Positions 1 to 8,969 of a DNA stretch of 64,000 nucleotides are shown here, piece by piece. This DNA is from JBDWFY01 sp965275915. Lineage in GTDB: Bacteria; Pseudomonadota; Alphaproteobacteria; Rhizobiales; Stappiaceae. The notes under the pieces are model-generated. The model had not been told where the DNA came from and ran no database searches. It saw nothing but the letters and a program-made list of their open reading frames with translations. Each line of letters opens with the position of its first letter. The stretch's first letter is position 1. The stretch lies in contig CBDHYI010000007.1 of NCBI GenBank assembly GCA_965275915.1, positions 930,001 through 994,000 of the forward strand. Reading direction: 5' to 3'. The position numbers were made by a program, and so were the translations under genes.

Positions 1-2
1 CG

Positions 3-161
3 GCGACCAATCAGCGCATGGCCGAAATGATGGAAAAGCACGAAGACCATATGGTGTTCGCCCGCAAGGTTCTGGAAGAAAAGGCAAAGTCGGACGAGCG
101 GTTTGCCCGCCGGTTCGAAGCGATCGTCGAGAAGCACGACAAGAACGCATATGGGGCCTAA
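3..161 (+). CDS. C-terminal end of an unknown charged protein (partial)
   Basis: The left window edge cuts this frame; 52 codons remain before TAA at 159-161. The visible piece is rich in Glu, Lys, Arg and Met (for example MAEMMEKHED, VLEEKAKSDERF) and should be a helical, probably coiled-coil, tail. I do not recognise it. Its stop codon abuts the GTG of the next gene with no gap, so it is very likely the preceding member of the same operon. An open frame lacking stops over such a short stretch is weak evidence on its own; the tight junction is the main argument. Confidence 0.55.
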   Translation, partial: ATNQRMAEMMEKHEDHMVFARKVLEEKAKSDERFARRFEAIVEKHDKNAYGA

Positions 162-1286
162 GTGGATCTTACCTTAGATCACAAAGCGCTGGAGGATGCG
201 CACGAAACGCGCCGCTATTTTGCCAAGTTTGAAAGGATCATCGGTCACCTGCCGGAGGTGGTCGATATCGCGGCGGCGGAGGAGAGCGGCTGGAACGATG
301 TCGCTCCCATCATCCAGATGTTCCTTAAGGCACTTGCGAACACCTTTTCCGCGCTTTCTTACAAACACCTGATGGCGGGCCGGGTGGCCAACCAGCTGCC
401 GAGCGTGCTGAATATCGATCGGCAGGAAAGCGGCTTTCCGATCTATCAGGAGCTGCTGCAGATGGCGAACGACGCCATGCAGACCGACAAGCATCTGAAA
501 TCGCTGCCCTCGCTGAAACGGCTCAAACAGGAAATGATTGAGCATATCCTGAGGGAGCAGACGACACCTCTCAGGCTGCAGTTTGCAGCATCGCAACGGC
601 TCTATTACGAGCATCTGGCAAACAGCGCGCTGTTTCTGGCCCAGAACGATCCGCAGGCCCTGTGGCAGGGCAATGTCTCGCCGGACCGGCGCAAATATAT
701 TGTTTACTGGGCCAGTTACGACAGCCAGCAGAATATCCCGGTGATCTATCTGATGGATCTTGAAGACACCGGCGACACCGCCCTGCCGCGGGATGAACGC
801 CGCTGGCCACGGGTTCAGAGCCACCTGATGGCACAGGCTGTCGCCGCCCTCAAGATGGTGACGATCGCCACCGGATTTGATCAGGATTTTGATGACCTGC
901 ATCCAAAGCGCCTCAGACGGCTGTTTGTGGGCCCGATGTACAGCCATGCCTTCACGGAGCAATCAGGCCCCTTGCGCGAAGTGCTGGCGGAAGCCAGCGG
1001 CAAACCCGGCCTTGACTGGGCATTGGCCTGGACAGCCCAAACCCTTGTTTCGGCCCGGGTCGAACGGGAACGGTCGGGTTTCTTCGGCAGCGTCGAACGG
1101 GAGATCTACCAGTTGGATCCGGTCAGTCTTGACGGACAACCCGCCGACGGCCTGACGGAGCAAAGGCGGTCGCTGATCCTGCCTCAGCGGCCCTACCAGG
1201 TTCTGAAAGAAAAGAACGTTGCCGGATTTTCCGATGTTCGAAAGTACATTGTCGGCGAGAACAACCGAGTTTTAAGCGAAAAGTAG
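162..1286 (+). CDS. Uncharacterised 374-aa protein in an AAA-ATPase operon
   Basis: GTG start directly after the previous stop, with no clear Shine-Dalgarno, which suggests translational coupling. The protein is soluble: no signal peptide or membrane segment. Residues 1-160 look mainly helical; the middle has a more beta-like stretch (KYIVYWASYDSQ, IPVIYLMDL). I cannot assign a family. It lies 10 bp upstream of the AAA ATPase and is oriented with it and two further genes, so it probably works with that ATPase as adaptor or substrate-binding partner, which is inference. Long antisense frames overlap it but have no recognisable content. Confidence 0.8.
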   Translation: MDLTLDHKALEDAHETRRYFAKFERIIGHLPEVVDIAAAEESGWNDVAPIIQMFLKALANTFSALSYKHLMAGRVANQLPSVLNIDRQESGFPIYQELLQMANDAMQTDKHLKSLPSLKRLKQEMIEHILREQTTPLRLQFAASQRLYYEHLANSALFLAQNDPQALWQGNVSPDRRKYIVYWASYDSQQNIPVIYLMDLEDTGDTALPRDERRWPRVQSHLMAQAVAALKMVTIATGFDQDFDDLHPKRLRRLFVGPMYSHAFTEQSGPLREVLAEASGKPGLDWALAWTAQTLVSARVERERSGFFGSVEREIYQLDPVSLDGQPADGLTEQRRSLILPQRPYQVLKEKNVAGFSDVRKYIVGENNRVLSEK

Positions 1287-1296
1287 GGTTTCCAAC

Positions 1297-3249
1297 GTGA
1301 GCATTTCATCCGATCTTATGGAAATCAAAGAAGAGCAGATCCGCGAGACCTACAAGCTGGCGGAAGCGATGCTCGACGGGTTTGATCACACGCCCAGAAT
1401 TGCTGAAAAAAGAGAAGCCGAACCGGTAAAGGAACGCTCCAGCGGTATCGGAACCCGGCGCCGGTTCCGGTCAACCACGCCCGGCCTTGTGACCCGATCA
1501 ACTGCCCGTCCGGAAGGCGTTCAGCTGGCAGCACGCATCGCCAGCTTGGATGATGACGATCCGCTTCTCAGTCCGCTGCAGGCAACGGTTCTTCATGCGA
1601 TCCGCCGCGCTCTGGCAGTGGCCCAGGTGATCGGCGACCAATATGCCGAGCAGACCGGCCTTGCCGACATGATGCGCGATAACCTGGCCGGGACACTGGA
1701 AAAGGCCCGCCATAGCCAGTTTTCCAATCTTCTTGCGGCCTCTGCCCTGATCAGCCTGCATGTTTTTGCGAATATGACCGACTTCCTGCTGTCCAGCGCC
1801 AACGCCGAAGCAGGTGATCAGGAGATCGATATCGGCGAGGTCGAAGAAATTGTTCTCGACAATCCGCAACTGGCACTGCACGGCGCACTGTGGGAACTCG
1901 ATCAGGATCTGGCGCTTTTTGCTAAGACCGACGCGCAACTGGTTCGGGTCATCACGGCTTTTTGCGAAAAGCTGATGGAGAAAGTGACGCTGCGCGCGGC
2001 GTCATCCGCCCAGGTTGCGCCTTTCTCGGAGGCCAGCTACCGGGTTGAAGCGGATGATTTCGACATTCACGGCTTCACACCGTCGGGCCGCCGGAAGTCG
2101 TCCGCGCTGACGATGACCTTCAAAAAGCCCGATGAGGTTGTTGGCAACCACATTGCCAAATATCAGGCAATGAAACTGTCCAAGATGCTGATGGCGTACG
2201 ACTTTGAGCGCAAGCTCAATCCGTTTGCCGAACTTGGCGGCTTTATCTTCACCTTCATGGGCGATGGCAAACCGGGGACCGGTAAGACCACCCTGATCCA
2301 GATGATGGCGGGCATGATCAATGACTATTGCCAGAACGCCGGCTACCCGTTTCGCTATCAGAACCTGTCGACCGAGAGCATCGACAGTTATCAGGGAAAA
2401 TCCGCGCAAAACGCGAAGGCGTTTATCAGAAACGTCATCGATCCGTCCGTGATCGGTTTTGGAACGATCGATGATATCGATCAGCTCGCCGGGAAACGCG
2501 GCGACCGGCAGTCTTCCGCCGGTCAGCTGGAAATTACCGCGGTTCTCATGGAGAGCTTCGCCGGCGCCAACACAGTCGTGCGCGGCAACTGCACATTCGG
2601 CATGTTTTCAAACTATCCGGAAAATGTGGACGACGCGCTTCGGCAACGAGCCGCTGCCCGTTTTCTGGTCGACGGTCCGCAAACACGCGAAGACTATATC
2701 GACATTCTCTACCTTCTGATGGGCAAGAACCATCAGATCCCGGTCGGCGAGCATGATCTTTTCGAGGCGCAGGTCATTCAAAAGGCGGTGGCGGCATCCT
2801 ACGAAAGCCACTCACGCCCCAAGGAGACGGGGCTGTTGAATGTCTTTGACCGGATTTCCGGTGAGATCGGCGAACTGAACACGATTGCGAAACTGGGAAC
2901 CTATCTGAAGGGCATACAGGAAGCCGATGAGCGGTTTACCGGGCGGGCCATCAAGAACATTACCGACGCAATCAAAGTGCGGGCGATGGATTTCGAACTG
3001 CCGGACGAATGGATGGAAAACACCGAAATTTTCCTCGAAAAAGATTATGAGACCAAGAAAAGCATGATCGCCGAGTTGGCTCAGCCGGTCACGATCGACA
3101 TGGTCATTCAGGAAATCAACCGCTATGCGGACAGCGAATTCCGCTATGCCGACAAGTCCGATGAAGTGGCCATCGACCAAGCCGTCCGCGAAATGCACCG
3201 GATGAGCGAAGCCAAGCGCCGTTATCAGGCTGAGGTATCGCGCTCATGA
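1297..3249 (+). CDS. AAA-family ATPase, 650 aa, unknown function
   Basis: GTG start. The N-terminal ~300 residues are a family-specific, largely helical region; the ATPase core follows. Walker A is GKPGTGKTT with Lys330, Walker B is the IGFGTIDDID stretch with Asp392/Asp393, a sensor-1-like Asn sits in FSNYPENVDD, and an Arg-rich RQRAAARF segment follows, as in oligomeric AAA proteins. All catalytic elements appear intact, so it should hydrolyse ATP, probably as a ring. No protease, helicase or membrane domain is attached. It overlaps the next gene by 4 bp (ATGA). In general AAA proteins remodel protein complexes; the target here is unknown. The ATPase assignment is firm, the role is not. Confidence 0.88.
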   Translation: MSISSDLMEIKEEQIRETYKLAEAMLDGFDHTPRIAEKREAEPVKERSSGIGTRRRFRSTTPGLVTRSTARPEGVQLAARIASLDDDDPLLSPLQATVLHAIRRALAVAQVIGDQYAEQTGLADMMRDNLAGTLEKARHSQFSNLLAASALISLHVFANMTDFLLSSANAEAGDQEIDIGEVEEIVLDNPQLALHGALWELDQDLALFAKTDAQLVRVITAFCEKLMEKVTLRAASSAQVAPFSEASYRVEADDFDIHGFTPSGRRKSSALTMTFKKPDEVVGNHIAKYQAMKLSKMLMAYDFERKLNPFAELGGFIFTFMGDGKPGTGKTTLIQMMAGMINDYCQNAGYPFRYQNLSTESIDSYQGKSAQNAKAFIRNVIDPSVIGFGTIDDIDQLAGKRGDRQSSAGQLEITAVLMESFAGANTVVRGNCTFGMFSNYPENVDDALRQRAAARFLVDGPQTREDYIDILYLLMGKNHQIPVGEHDLFEAQVIQKAVAASYESHSRPKETGLLNVFDRISGEIGELNTIAKLGTYLKGIQEADERFTGRAIKNITDAIKVRAMDFELPDEWMENTEIFLEKDYETKKSMIAELAQPVTIDMVIQEINRYADSEFRYADKSDEVAIDQAVREMHRMSEAKRRYQAEVSRS

Positions 3250-4673
3250 TGCGACTTGTCAGACGCGGATTGATGTTCGGAAACCTCTATGCGGTCTCTT
3301 CGCCCGCGTTGGTCACCCGATACAACCGCGCCCTGCAGCATCTTATCGGCCAATCCACGGAGCTGAGCGAGTTCCATATCGACATTTCAGGTTTCTCACC
3401 GGAAATTGCCGAAGAGCTCGATGATCAGCACTATCTCAATCCGCACGGCTGTAACCGTCAGTTCATCCTGCTTTCAGTCGCCCAGAAAACTGCACCGCTG
3501 CTCAACGCGAAGTTCTCGACTTCGCGGCGTATCCTGCGCCAGTTCATAGACAGGAATGAAGAGCAGCTTTTCGCACTGACCGCGCGGGACGCGGTGGCGG
3601 GCGAACTGGTCAATTCGATCTACGGCATTCAGGAGCCGTCCGACCTGTTCAGTGCACGGACAATCGAGATCGAAGCGGACACGGTGGGATCGCACATCGC
3701 CGCCGGCGACACGCTCGCCGAAAAAATAGACCGGTTCATGAATGAGCCCGATGCGTGGTGGGACGATGTCCTGACCGCGGATATGATCGAGCTTGCGAAA
3801 CAAACCGGCGACATTACCCGCAATCCGATAAAGCTGACCCGGAACACTTTCAGTCACAAGAGCTTCTACACAACCCATTTTGGCGGCCTTTACATTTTTC
3901 GCGACGCTGAACCCTCAACATGCATTGCCTTTGGCGACATGGACGCTCTTGGCGACCTGCCGGTTGAACAGGTTCTCGCAGCTGACGACCGGGAGGGTAT
4001 CGCCGGTTTTCTGAACAAAAACGATCTCGTGGAACCGATCGCCTCCGCCCGCGGCGCGGATGCATCGGCCATCCTGAAACAGAAGCTCGATTTCATCGTT
4101 ATCGATGTCGCCGCCGAACGCGACGAAGACCTTACAAAAACAAACCGGAATGACCTGAGGCGGCTGGGTCGAAAGTTCCGAAACCATATGCCGGATGAAT
4201 TTCGCGGCCTTTATTCGCATTGGCGGCAGGTGAAAAGCGGAGGACGGCGCAAGACGCTTTCGTCCGATCATCCGGCTTATTTCTATGGGCTGCGCTCACA
4301 GCATCACGAGGACAAGGACCTTGTGAACATGCTGCTGGCCCATCTCTCGCCGCTTGATTTCCGGCAACTCTTCATCTGCCATAAAGATGCGTTCTATGCA
4401 GCTTACCGGAACTGGAGCGAGCAGAAGAAAGAGTATGTCGCCCAGTTTCTGGAAGCGGAATATATGGTCGATAAAGCCGGAGCCCGGTTCGATCTGTTCG
4501 GCCCCGAGCCGGGTATGGCGCAGGAAGAAGACGAACCCTGGAAAGACGACGACGAGGATGATGACGATCGCGACGACGAGGATGAAGAAGATGAAGACGA
4601 TGATCGCAGCGATTATGCCAGCGTCCTCGAAAAGCGGATGGGCCCCTGGGGCCTGAGACCGGACGACGATTGA
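3246..4673 (+). CDS. Uncharacterised 475-aa protein with an acidic tail (possibly DUF6638)
   Basis: Starts inside the stop of the AAA gene (4-bp overlap), so the two products are likely made in a fixed ratio. The N-terminal half has the look of a conserved alphaproteobacterial family (GLMFGNLYAVSSPALVTRYN, then LNAKFSTSRRILRQFI); from memory I associate it with DUF6638, unverified. The C-terminal ~50 residues are almost entirely Asp and Glu with a few Arg, followed by a short Ser/Tyr/Arg-containing end. There is no signal peptide or membrane span. The acidic tail could bind a basic partner or mimic nucleic acid; that is speculation. Function unknown; presumed partner of the AAA ATPase. Confidence 0.8.
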   Translation: MMRLVRRGLMFGNLYAVSSPALVTRYNRALQHLIGQSTELSEFHIDISGFSPEIAEELDDQHYLNPHGCNRQFILLSVAQKTAPLLNAKFSTSRRILRQFIDRNEEQLFALTARDAVAGELVNSIYGIQEPSDLFSARTIEIEADTVGSHIAAGDTLAEKIDRFMNEPDAWWDDVLTADMIELAKQTGDITRNPIKLTRNTFSHKSFYTTHFGGLYIFRDAEPSTCIAFGDMDALGDLPVEQVLAADDREGIAGFLNKNDLVEPIASARGADASAILKQKLDFIVIDVAAERDEDLTKTNRNDLRRLGRKFRNHMPDEFRGLYSHWRQVKSGGRRKTLSSDHPAYFYGLRSQHHEDKDLVNMLLAHLSPLDFRQLFICHKDAFYAAYRNWSEQKKEYVAQFLEAEYMVDKAGARFDLFGPEPGMAQEEDEPWKDDDEDDDDRDDEDEEDEDDDRSDYASVLEKRMGPWGLRPDDD

Positions 4674-4717
4674 ATTAGAGCTGATTGGTTTCGCTCTGGA
4701 GGCAAGGGAACAGGTGA

Positions 4718-5380
4718 TTGCGATATATTAAATGGATCGTGGGCATTCCGATACTGATCTTCGTCGTGCTGTGCCTGCATTATACATTACCGTCACGGGA
4801 CGTCGTCCGGATCGTCGGCACAGATGTCAAACGGATGGATATCAGCAGTTCCTCGTTTTTCTGGGCCAATCAGGACGCCGGTACCAATCCGTCCGATACG
4901 CGCGACGTACGCTTTATCAATGCGGTCTGGCCGGACGGCGAACCCAGAGTGTACCGGAATGAGGATACAGACTGGGGCTGGCCGCCCTACTTCAAATTCG
5001 ACAGCGGCAATCTGACCGCCGAAGCGCAGGCGCTGGCCAAACGCGATGATGTCTGGGTTGCCGTCAAGCATTACGGCTGGCGGATCAAACTCTTCACCAT
5101 TTTTCCCAATGCGGTGAATATCGAACCGGTGTCCGGACCGGATGCGTTTCTGATCCCCTGGTTCAACATCTTTTTCTTCATCGCACTTGCTGCGCTTCTT
5201 TACGTGATCTTTCGCATTGTCAAGCAGTTCAAGGCCCGGCGGATCGATCCGATCCTGGAGAACATCGACGATATGGTCGACGATGTTGGCGAGAGTGCCG
5301 AACAGGCTCAGGCCAAAGCCGCGGAAGTCAGAAAAGGGTTCCGCGCCTGGTTCAAGCGCTGGTTCGGCGAAGCGCGGTAA
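4718..5380 (+). CDS. Two-span membrane protein, DUF1523-like
   Basis: 220 aa, chosen start TTG at 4718 because the conserved N-terminus (RYIKWIVGIPILIFVVLCLH) begins there. Transmembrane segment 1 spans about residues 5-24; a ~120-residue extracytoplasmic domain follows (SRDVVRIVGTDVKRMD); segment 2 spans about residues 146-168. The C-terminal ~50 residues are charged and helical (DDVGESAEQAQAKAAEVRKG), probably cytoplasmic. I believe this matches DUF1523, a family of unknown function in alphaproteobacteria; that is recollection. It lies 44 bp after the acidic-tail gene, so it may anchor the AAA system at the inner membrane. Confidence 0.78.
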   Translation: MRYIKWIVGIPILIFVVLCLHYTLPSRDVVRIVGTDVKRMDISSSSFFWANQDAGTNPSDTRDVRFINAVWPDGEPRVYRNEDTDWGWPPYFKFDSGNLTAEAQALAKRDDVWVAVKHYGWRIKLFTIFPNAVNIEPVSGPDAFLIPWFNIFFFIALAALLYVIFRIVKQFKARRIDPILENIDDMVDDVGESAEQAQAKAAEVRKGFRAWFKRWFGEAR

Positions 5381-5389
5381 GCGTTCAGA

Positions 5390-6211
5390 CTAAAGTCCTG
5401 CCGGGACAATAACCGTCGGCCGGACGGGCAGCGTGTTGAGCGACAGCACCAGGCTGTTCGATGTCAGCACCTTGTGGTCGACCAGGTCATCGAGCATGGA
5501 TACGAAATTGGCGGCCGTCGCCCAACCCCGGGCATGCATCGGCAGGATTACACTGGATCTGAGCCGCTTGATGATCTCGCTCATGCCTTCGAGGCTCAGC
5601 GTCAGCCCGCCGTCGATCGGAACCATCACCACGTCAAGCCGCCCGATTTCCGCATAATGTTCATCTGTCAGCGCATGGTGAAGATGACCGAGATGACCGA
5701 TGCAGAGCCCGGCAACTTCAAAGATGAAGATCGAATTGGCATCCGGCTCACGCAGGCCGCCGCGCACGATGTCGGTCGTCACGTTACGGATCAGGACATC
5801 GTCCACCGTCACATAATGGTTCGCCTTGCCGCCCTCCGGGTCCCAGCCCCTCAGAACATGCTCAATCTCTGGATCGGGAAAGTTGGTAAAATGCGTACTG
5901 TGGGCCCGGTTCATGGTGACCACCCGGGGAATCGTGGGTCCGGCAAAACCGGCAAAATCCGTTGCAATCGTGACGCCCTCTGCCGTTTCTATCAGATAGG
6001 TGGAATGGCCAACGAAGGTTACGCGCACTTCGTGGTTTGCAAGCGCATTGACCTGAAGCGCGACATGAATGACGCCCGGAAGAGATTGTGCCACGGCAGT
6101 ACAGGTCGATGGCTGCGACTGGGCGGACGCCGCTCCTGCCAAAACCGACTGGCTGAGCATCAGCAAGCCGAAGCAGATTGACCCCAGACGTCTTCCAAGT
6201 ACCGCAAACAT
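5390..6211 (-). CDS. Exported metallo-beta-lactamase-fold hydrolase (UlaG-like)
   Basis: 273 aa. The N-terminus is a typical Sec signal peptide ending near residue 30 (LAGAASAQS). The mature part opens with the fold signature VTFVGHSTYLIET and carries His-rich metal-ligand candidates in RAHSTHF, IGHLGHLHH and LPMHARGW, the spacing seen in the UlaG-like branch rather than true beta-lactamases. It probably hydrolyses a small ester, lactone or phosphodiester in the periplasm; the substrate cannot be told. It converges on the DUF1523-like gene with only 9 bp between stops. No partner gene is obvious. Confidence 0.8.
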   Translation of the reverse strand: MFAVLGRRLGSICFGLLMLSQSVLAGAASAQSQPSTCTAVAQSLPGVIHVALQVNALANHEVRVTFVGHSTYLIETAEGVTIATDFAGFAGPTIPRVVTMNRAHSTHFTNFPDPEIEHVLRGWDPEGGKANHYVTVDDVLIRNVTTDIVRGGLREPDANSIFIFEVAGLCIGHLGHLHHALTDEHYAEIGRLDVVMVPIDGGLTLSLEGMSEIIKRLRSSVILPMHARGWATAANFVSMLDDLVDHKVLTSNSLVLSLNTLPVRPTVIVPAGL

Positions 6212-6403
6212 GCCGACCCTCCGTCACCACCCCGGAGCAAACGCCCTACGCAACGGCTGTCTGTCCTGTTTTCAGGTCCGACCGCCGAAAGCGTCTCGCG
6301 CCGCTCATTCGAGTTCGATAATCCTCCTGAATAGTCTATGTGCAAATAGGGCGCTAAGGCGAGACCATCCATATCAAATACAGGTGTTCGCCGGGATCAC
6401 GGC

Positions 6404-7105
6404 TTACCAATCGATCTCTGTTCCGTCATAAGCGAGAAAGGAACCGGTCCTTTCGGGGCCGGTTCTGTCGATAACCGACAACAGTTTTTCCGCAGACAGG
6501 TTTGGGGTAAATCGTTCCCGAATGCGGGTGAATGGGTCTGAGAGCGTCGTTTCAACCGTTCCCGGATGGAGGGCGAGACATACAAGGTCCGGACGGGTTC
6601 GGGCCAGCTCTATCGCGGCGGTCCGGACCAGCATATTGAGGGCCGCCTTGGATGCGCGATAGCTGTACCAGCCGCCGAGCCGGTTGTCTTGAATGCTGCC
6701 CACACGTGCGGACAGGGTCGCAAACGCGCTGCGGCGGTTGCGTGGAAACAGTCCGACAAAATGCTTCAACAGCAGGATCGGACCGCTGGCGTTGCTGATA
6801 AAGGATTTTGCCAGTTGTTCCGCATTGACGACTGTCAGGGACTTTTCCGGTTTCAGCCGGTCATCATGCAACCAACCGGTCGCATCGATCAGCAGATCGA
6901 TTTCCTGATGATCGCCGGCGATACTCTCTGCCGCCGCAGCCAGCGAAGGCTCATCGTCAAAATCGATCCCGGGCCGGCTTGAACGGGACAGTTCGACAAC
7001 GGCGGCACATCGGGGGTCCTTCCGAAGATGCCGCACAAACGCCGCGCCAATGCCGCCCGAGGCCCCGGCAACAACGGCACGATAGCCCTCTTTGAATGAC
7101 TGCAT
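6404..7105 (-). CDS. Short-chain dehydrogenase/reductase (CsgA/C-factor-like)
   Basis: 233 aa. ATG at 7105 is preceded by a good GGAG site. The Rossmann motif GASGGIGAAF is at residues 14-23, and the catalytic pair is in YSYRASK, with an upstream Ser in LSARVGS. The segment LLIDATGWLHDD resembles the C-factor/CsgA-like SDR branch. It uses NAD(P)H to reduce or oxidise an unknown carbonyl or alcohol in the cytoplasm. It stands alone: gaps of about 190 bp upstream and 90 bp downstream separate it from its neighbours. Substrate not predictable. Confidence 0.82.
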   Translation of the reverse strand: MQSFKEGYRAVVAGASGGIGAAFVRHLRKDPRCAAVVELSRSSRPGIDFDDEPSLAAAAESIAGDHQEIDLLIDATGWLHDDRLKPEKSLTVVNAEQLAKSFISNASGPILLLKHFVGLFPRNRRSAFATLSARVGSIQDNRLGGWYSYRASKAALNMLVRTAAIELARTRPDLVCLALHPGTVETTLSDPFTRIRERFTPNLSAEKLLSVIDRTGPERTGSFLAYDGTEIDW

Positions 7106-7193
7106 TCAGTGTCTCCTGCATTGCGCCCAAACCGTTCTGTAAAAAGCTGTTGAAGAAACGTTTTGGAGACAGGAGCGGATCACCAAGATCGGA

Positions 7194-7985
7194 TCACTGT
7201 CCGTCATTTTTCTCAAGCTGCAAAATCAGATTCGGCAGATCCGCAACCGTGTCGATCACATGGTCGGCACCGGCCTGTTTCAGAATGGCTGTTGCTTCCT
7301 TGCGCAATTCATCCACCCTTTCGCCGGGAAGACCGGCCAGTTCTTCCGGGGAGAGGCCGACCACATTTCCAGACAGTGCGACCCCGACGGCAACACACCC
7401 TGCCGACACGCCCTCGGCAATTCCCGGCGCCGTGTCGTCGACCTTGATGACAGCGGAGGGCGGATAGACGGCCAGATCAACGAAGCATTGATACATGCCG
7501 AGCGGACCGGGGCGCCCCTCCGGTAGATCATCGGAGCAAACGAGAGTGTCGGGTTCATATCCCTGTTCCGCCGCGAGCGGCAGCACGCGCTCCATGATCG
7601 ACCGGACATAGCCTGTCGTTGATCCGATTTTGATATTTCGATCGCGCAGGAAACCGATTGTCTCCAGCGCACCGGGAACCAGGTCTGCATAGGCTGTGAC
7701 CACATCTTCGTTAAGAGGTACGAAGACGTCGTAAACCCTGTCAATGGCGGCGCCATCGGCCGGTGAATTGGTGGCAAATTGCCAATCCCGGGCGATTGAA
7801 GGATCGGCAAGAAGCGCGGCAATATGGTCGCGTTTGGGCAATCCCATCGGGCCGCGGGCCTGCTCGATCGAAATCGTGACCTGGAACCGCTTGAAGGCCT
7901 CGACAAACGCGCCCATCGGTGCCCGGCTGCCGAAGTCAATCATCGTGCCCGCCCAGTCAAAGACCACAGCCTTGAACGGTTTCAT
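7194..7985 (-). CDS. phnX: Phosphonoacetaldehyde hydrolase
   Basis: 263 aa, HAD superfamily. It splits phosphonoacetaldehyde into acetaldehyde and phosphate, the last step of 2-aminoethylphosphonate use. The nucleophile motif DWAGT gives Asp10; the Schiff-base Lys of this family is Lys51 in MGLPKRDH; the metal-binding acidic pair is in KVDDTAPGI. ATG at 7985 is preferred over one 57 bp upstream because of the GGGGAG site just before it and the family N-terminus KAVVFDWAG. The usual partner, 2-AEP transaminase, is not in the window. fucU lies 175 bp upstream on the same strand, probably unrelated in pathway. Confidence 0.88.
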   Translation of the reverse strand: MKPFKAVVFDWAGTMIDFGSRAPMGAFVEAFKRFQVTISIEQARGPMGLPKRDHIAALLADPSIARDWQFATNSPADGAAIDRVYDVFVPLNEDVVTAYADLVPGALETIGFLRDRNIKIGSTTGYVRSIMERVLPLAAEQGYEPDTLVCSDDLPEGRPGPLGMYQCFVDLAVYPPSAVIKVDDTAPGIAEGVSAGCVAVGVALSGNVVGLSPEELAGLPGERVDELRKEATAILKQAGADHVIDTVADLPNLILQLEKNDGQ

Positions 7986-8160
7986 ACAGTCATCTCCCCG
8001 CGACGCGTCTGCTCGCAACAATGTCAGATTGGTTGTTGGCAATATTCAAATCACATCCGGAAAGGCAGGCATAGATCCAAATGAGAACAGCCGTTCTACA
8101 GGTTGTTTCACGAAAATTTTTGTCGGGTCAACGAACCGGCGCTGCAGTAACGTTCAGCCG

Positions 8161-8601
8161 CTAATCCGCGTTTGGAGGAATGACGCCCTTTTTCAGAATG
8201 ATGTTGCCGTAAAGACGATTTTCCCCTGTCTGCACCACCGCAAAGGCCTCCCTGGCCCGGTCATAGAAGGCAAATCGTTCAATGGCACCTATGGGCGCGC
8301 GATTATCGGCGACTTCGTTGATGATTGTCTGGAATTCTGCAACAACCGGCGGCACGGCTGATGGATCGTCGACCACCTGCATTGTATTTGCCGGCCTGTC
8401 GACAAAGCTGTCGAGCGGCATAAGTGTTAAAACAGCCCTCAGAACGTCCGGCGCCATGATGCCGTCGAGGCGAATAAGGCGGCGGCCGACGGACGCGCCG
8501 GGGAAATTGGCATCGGCAATGACGATTTCATCGCCATGTCCCATTGCGCGAAGCGTATGCAGGAGTTCGGGCGACAGGATCGGATCTATTCCGCGCAACA
8601 T
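8161..8601 (-). CDS. fucU: L-fucose mutarotase
   Basis: 146 aa from ATG at 8601 (a tandem ATG is at 8604; a GGAGG site lies just upstream). FucU interconverts the alpha and beta anomers of L-fucose, feeding anomer-specific enzymes. The family signature is clear: LSPELLHTLRAMGHGDEIVI with the catalytic His22, ADANFP, and the C-terminal YGNIILKKGV that separates FucU from RbsD. Starting at 8601 gives the same His number as E. coli FucU. It is far from the fucose genes at 34-51 kb, where only a broken fucU copy remains, so this copy may supply the activity for that pathway. Confidence 0.87.
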   Translation of the reverse strand: MLRGIDPILSPELLHTLRAMGHGDEIVIADANFPGASVGRRLIRLDGIMAPDVLRAVLTLMPLDSFVDRPANTMQVVDDPSAVPPVVAEFQTIINEVADNRAPIGAIERFAFYDRAREAFAVVQTGENRLYGNIILKKGVIPPNAD

Positions 8602-8769
8602 CATTGGCCTCCAGGCACCGTGAAAACGACTGTGCAAGAGTTCACACCAAAAGTGCCGGGCGGTAAAGACGGTGAATCATAAATCGACCACACGCCACAC
8701 TGCACGAAACCACCATTCAACGACGGAGCAGATGGCGTAGCGGCCTCCATTTTCGGGAAAATCGCTTCA

Positions 8770-8969
8770 CTCAGCTATATTTACAATCAGGATAAGTAAA
8801 TTTGCTTATAAACTATAGTAATACATTAGTAATACGATAAAATACTTATTTTTCATGTTTTTACAATGGCGAATGTTTTTATATTCTAAATTTATAATGT
8901 ATTAACCAACATGCATTTTATTCTCCCAAAACGTGTCGAGGCATATTTTTAAATTTTTAGGAGAGAACA
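8770..8969. other. AT-rich leader upstream of the chemoreceptor gene
   Basis: About 200 bp of strongly AT-rich sequence in an otherwise GC-rich window, with short A/T runs and a repeated AGTAATAC-like motif near 8816-8835. It ends in an AGGAGAG ribosome-binding site before ATG 8970. It probably holds the chemoreceptor promoter and may be bent or bound by a nucleoid protein; no clean sigma-70 or sigma-28 box pair could be fixed by eye. The rest of the gap from 8602 shows nothing recognisable. Confidence 0.5.
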
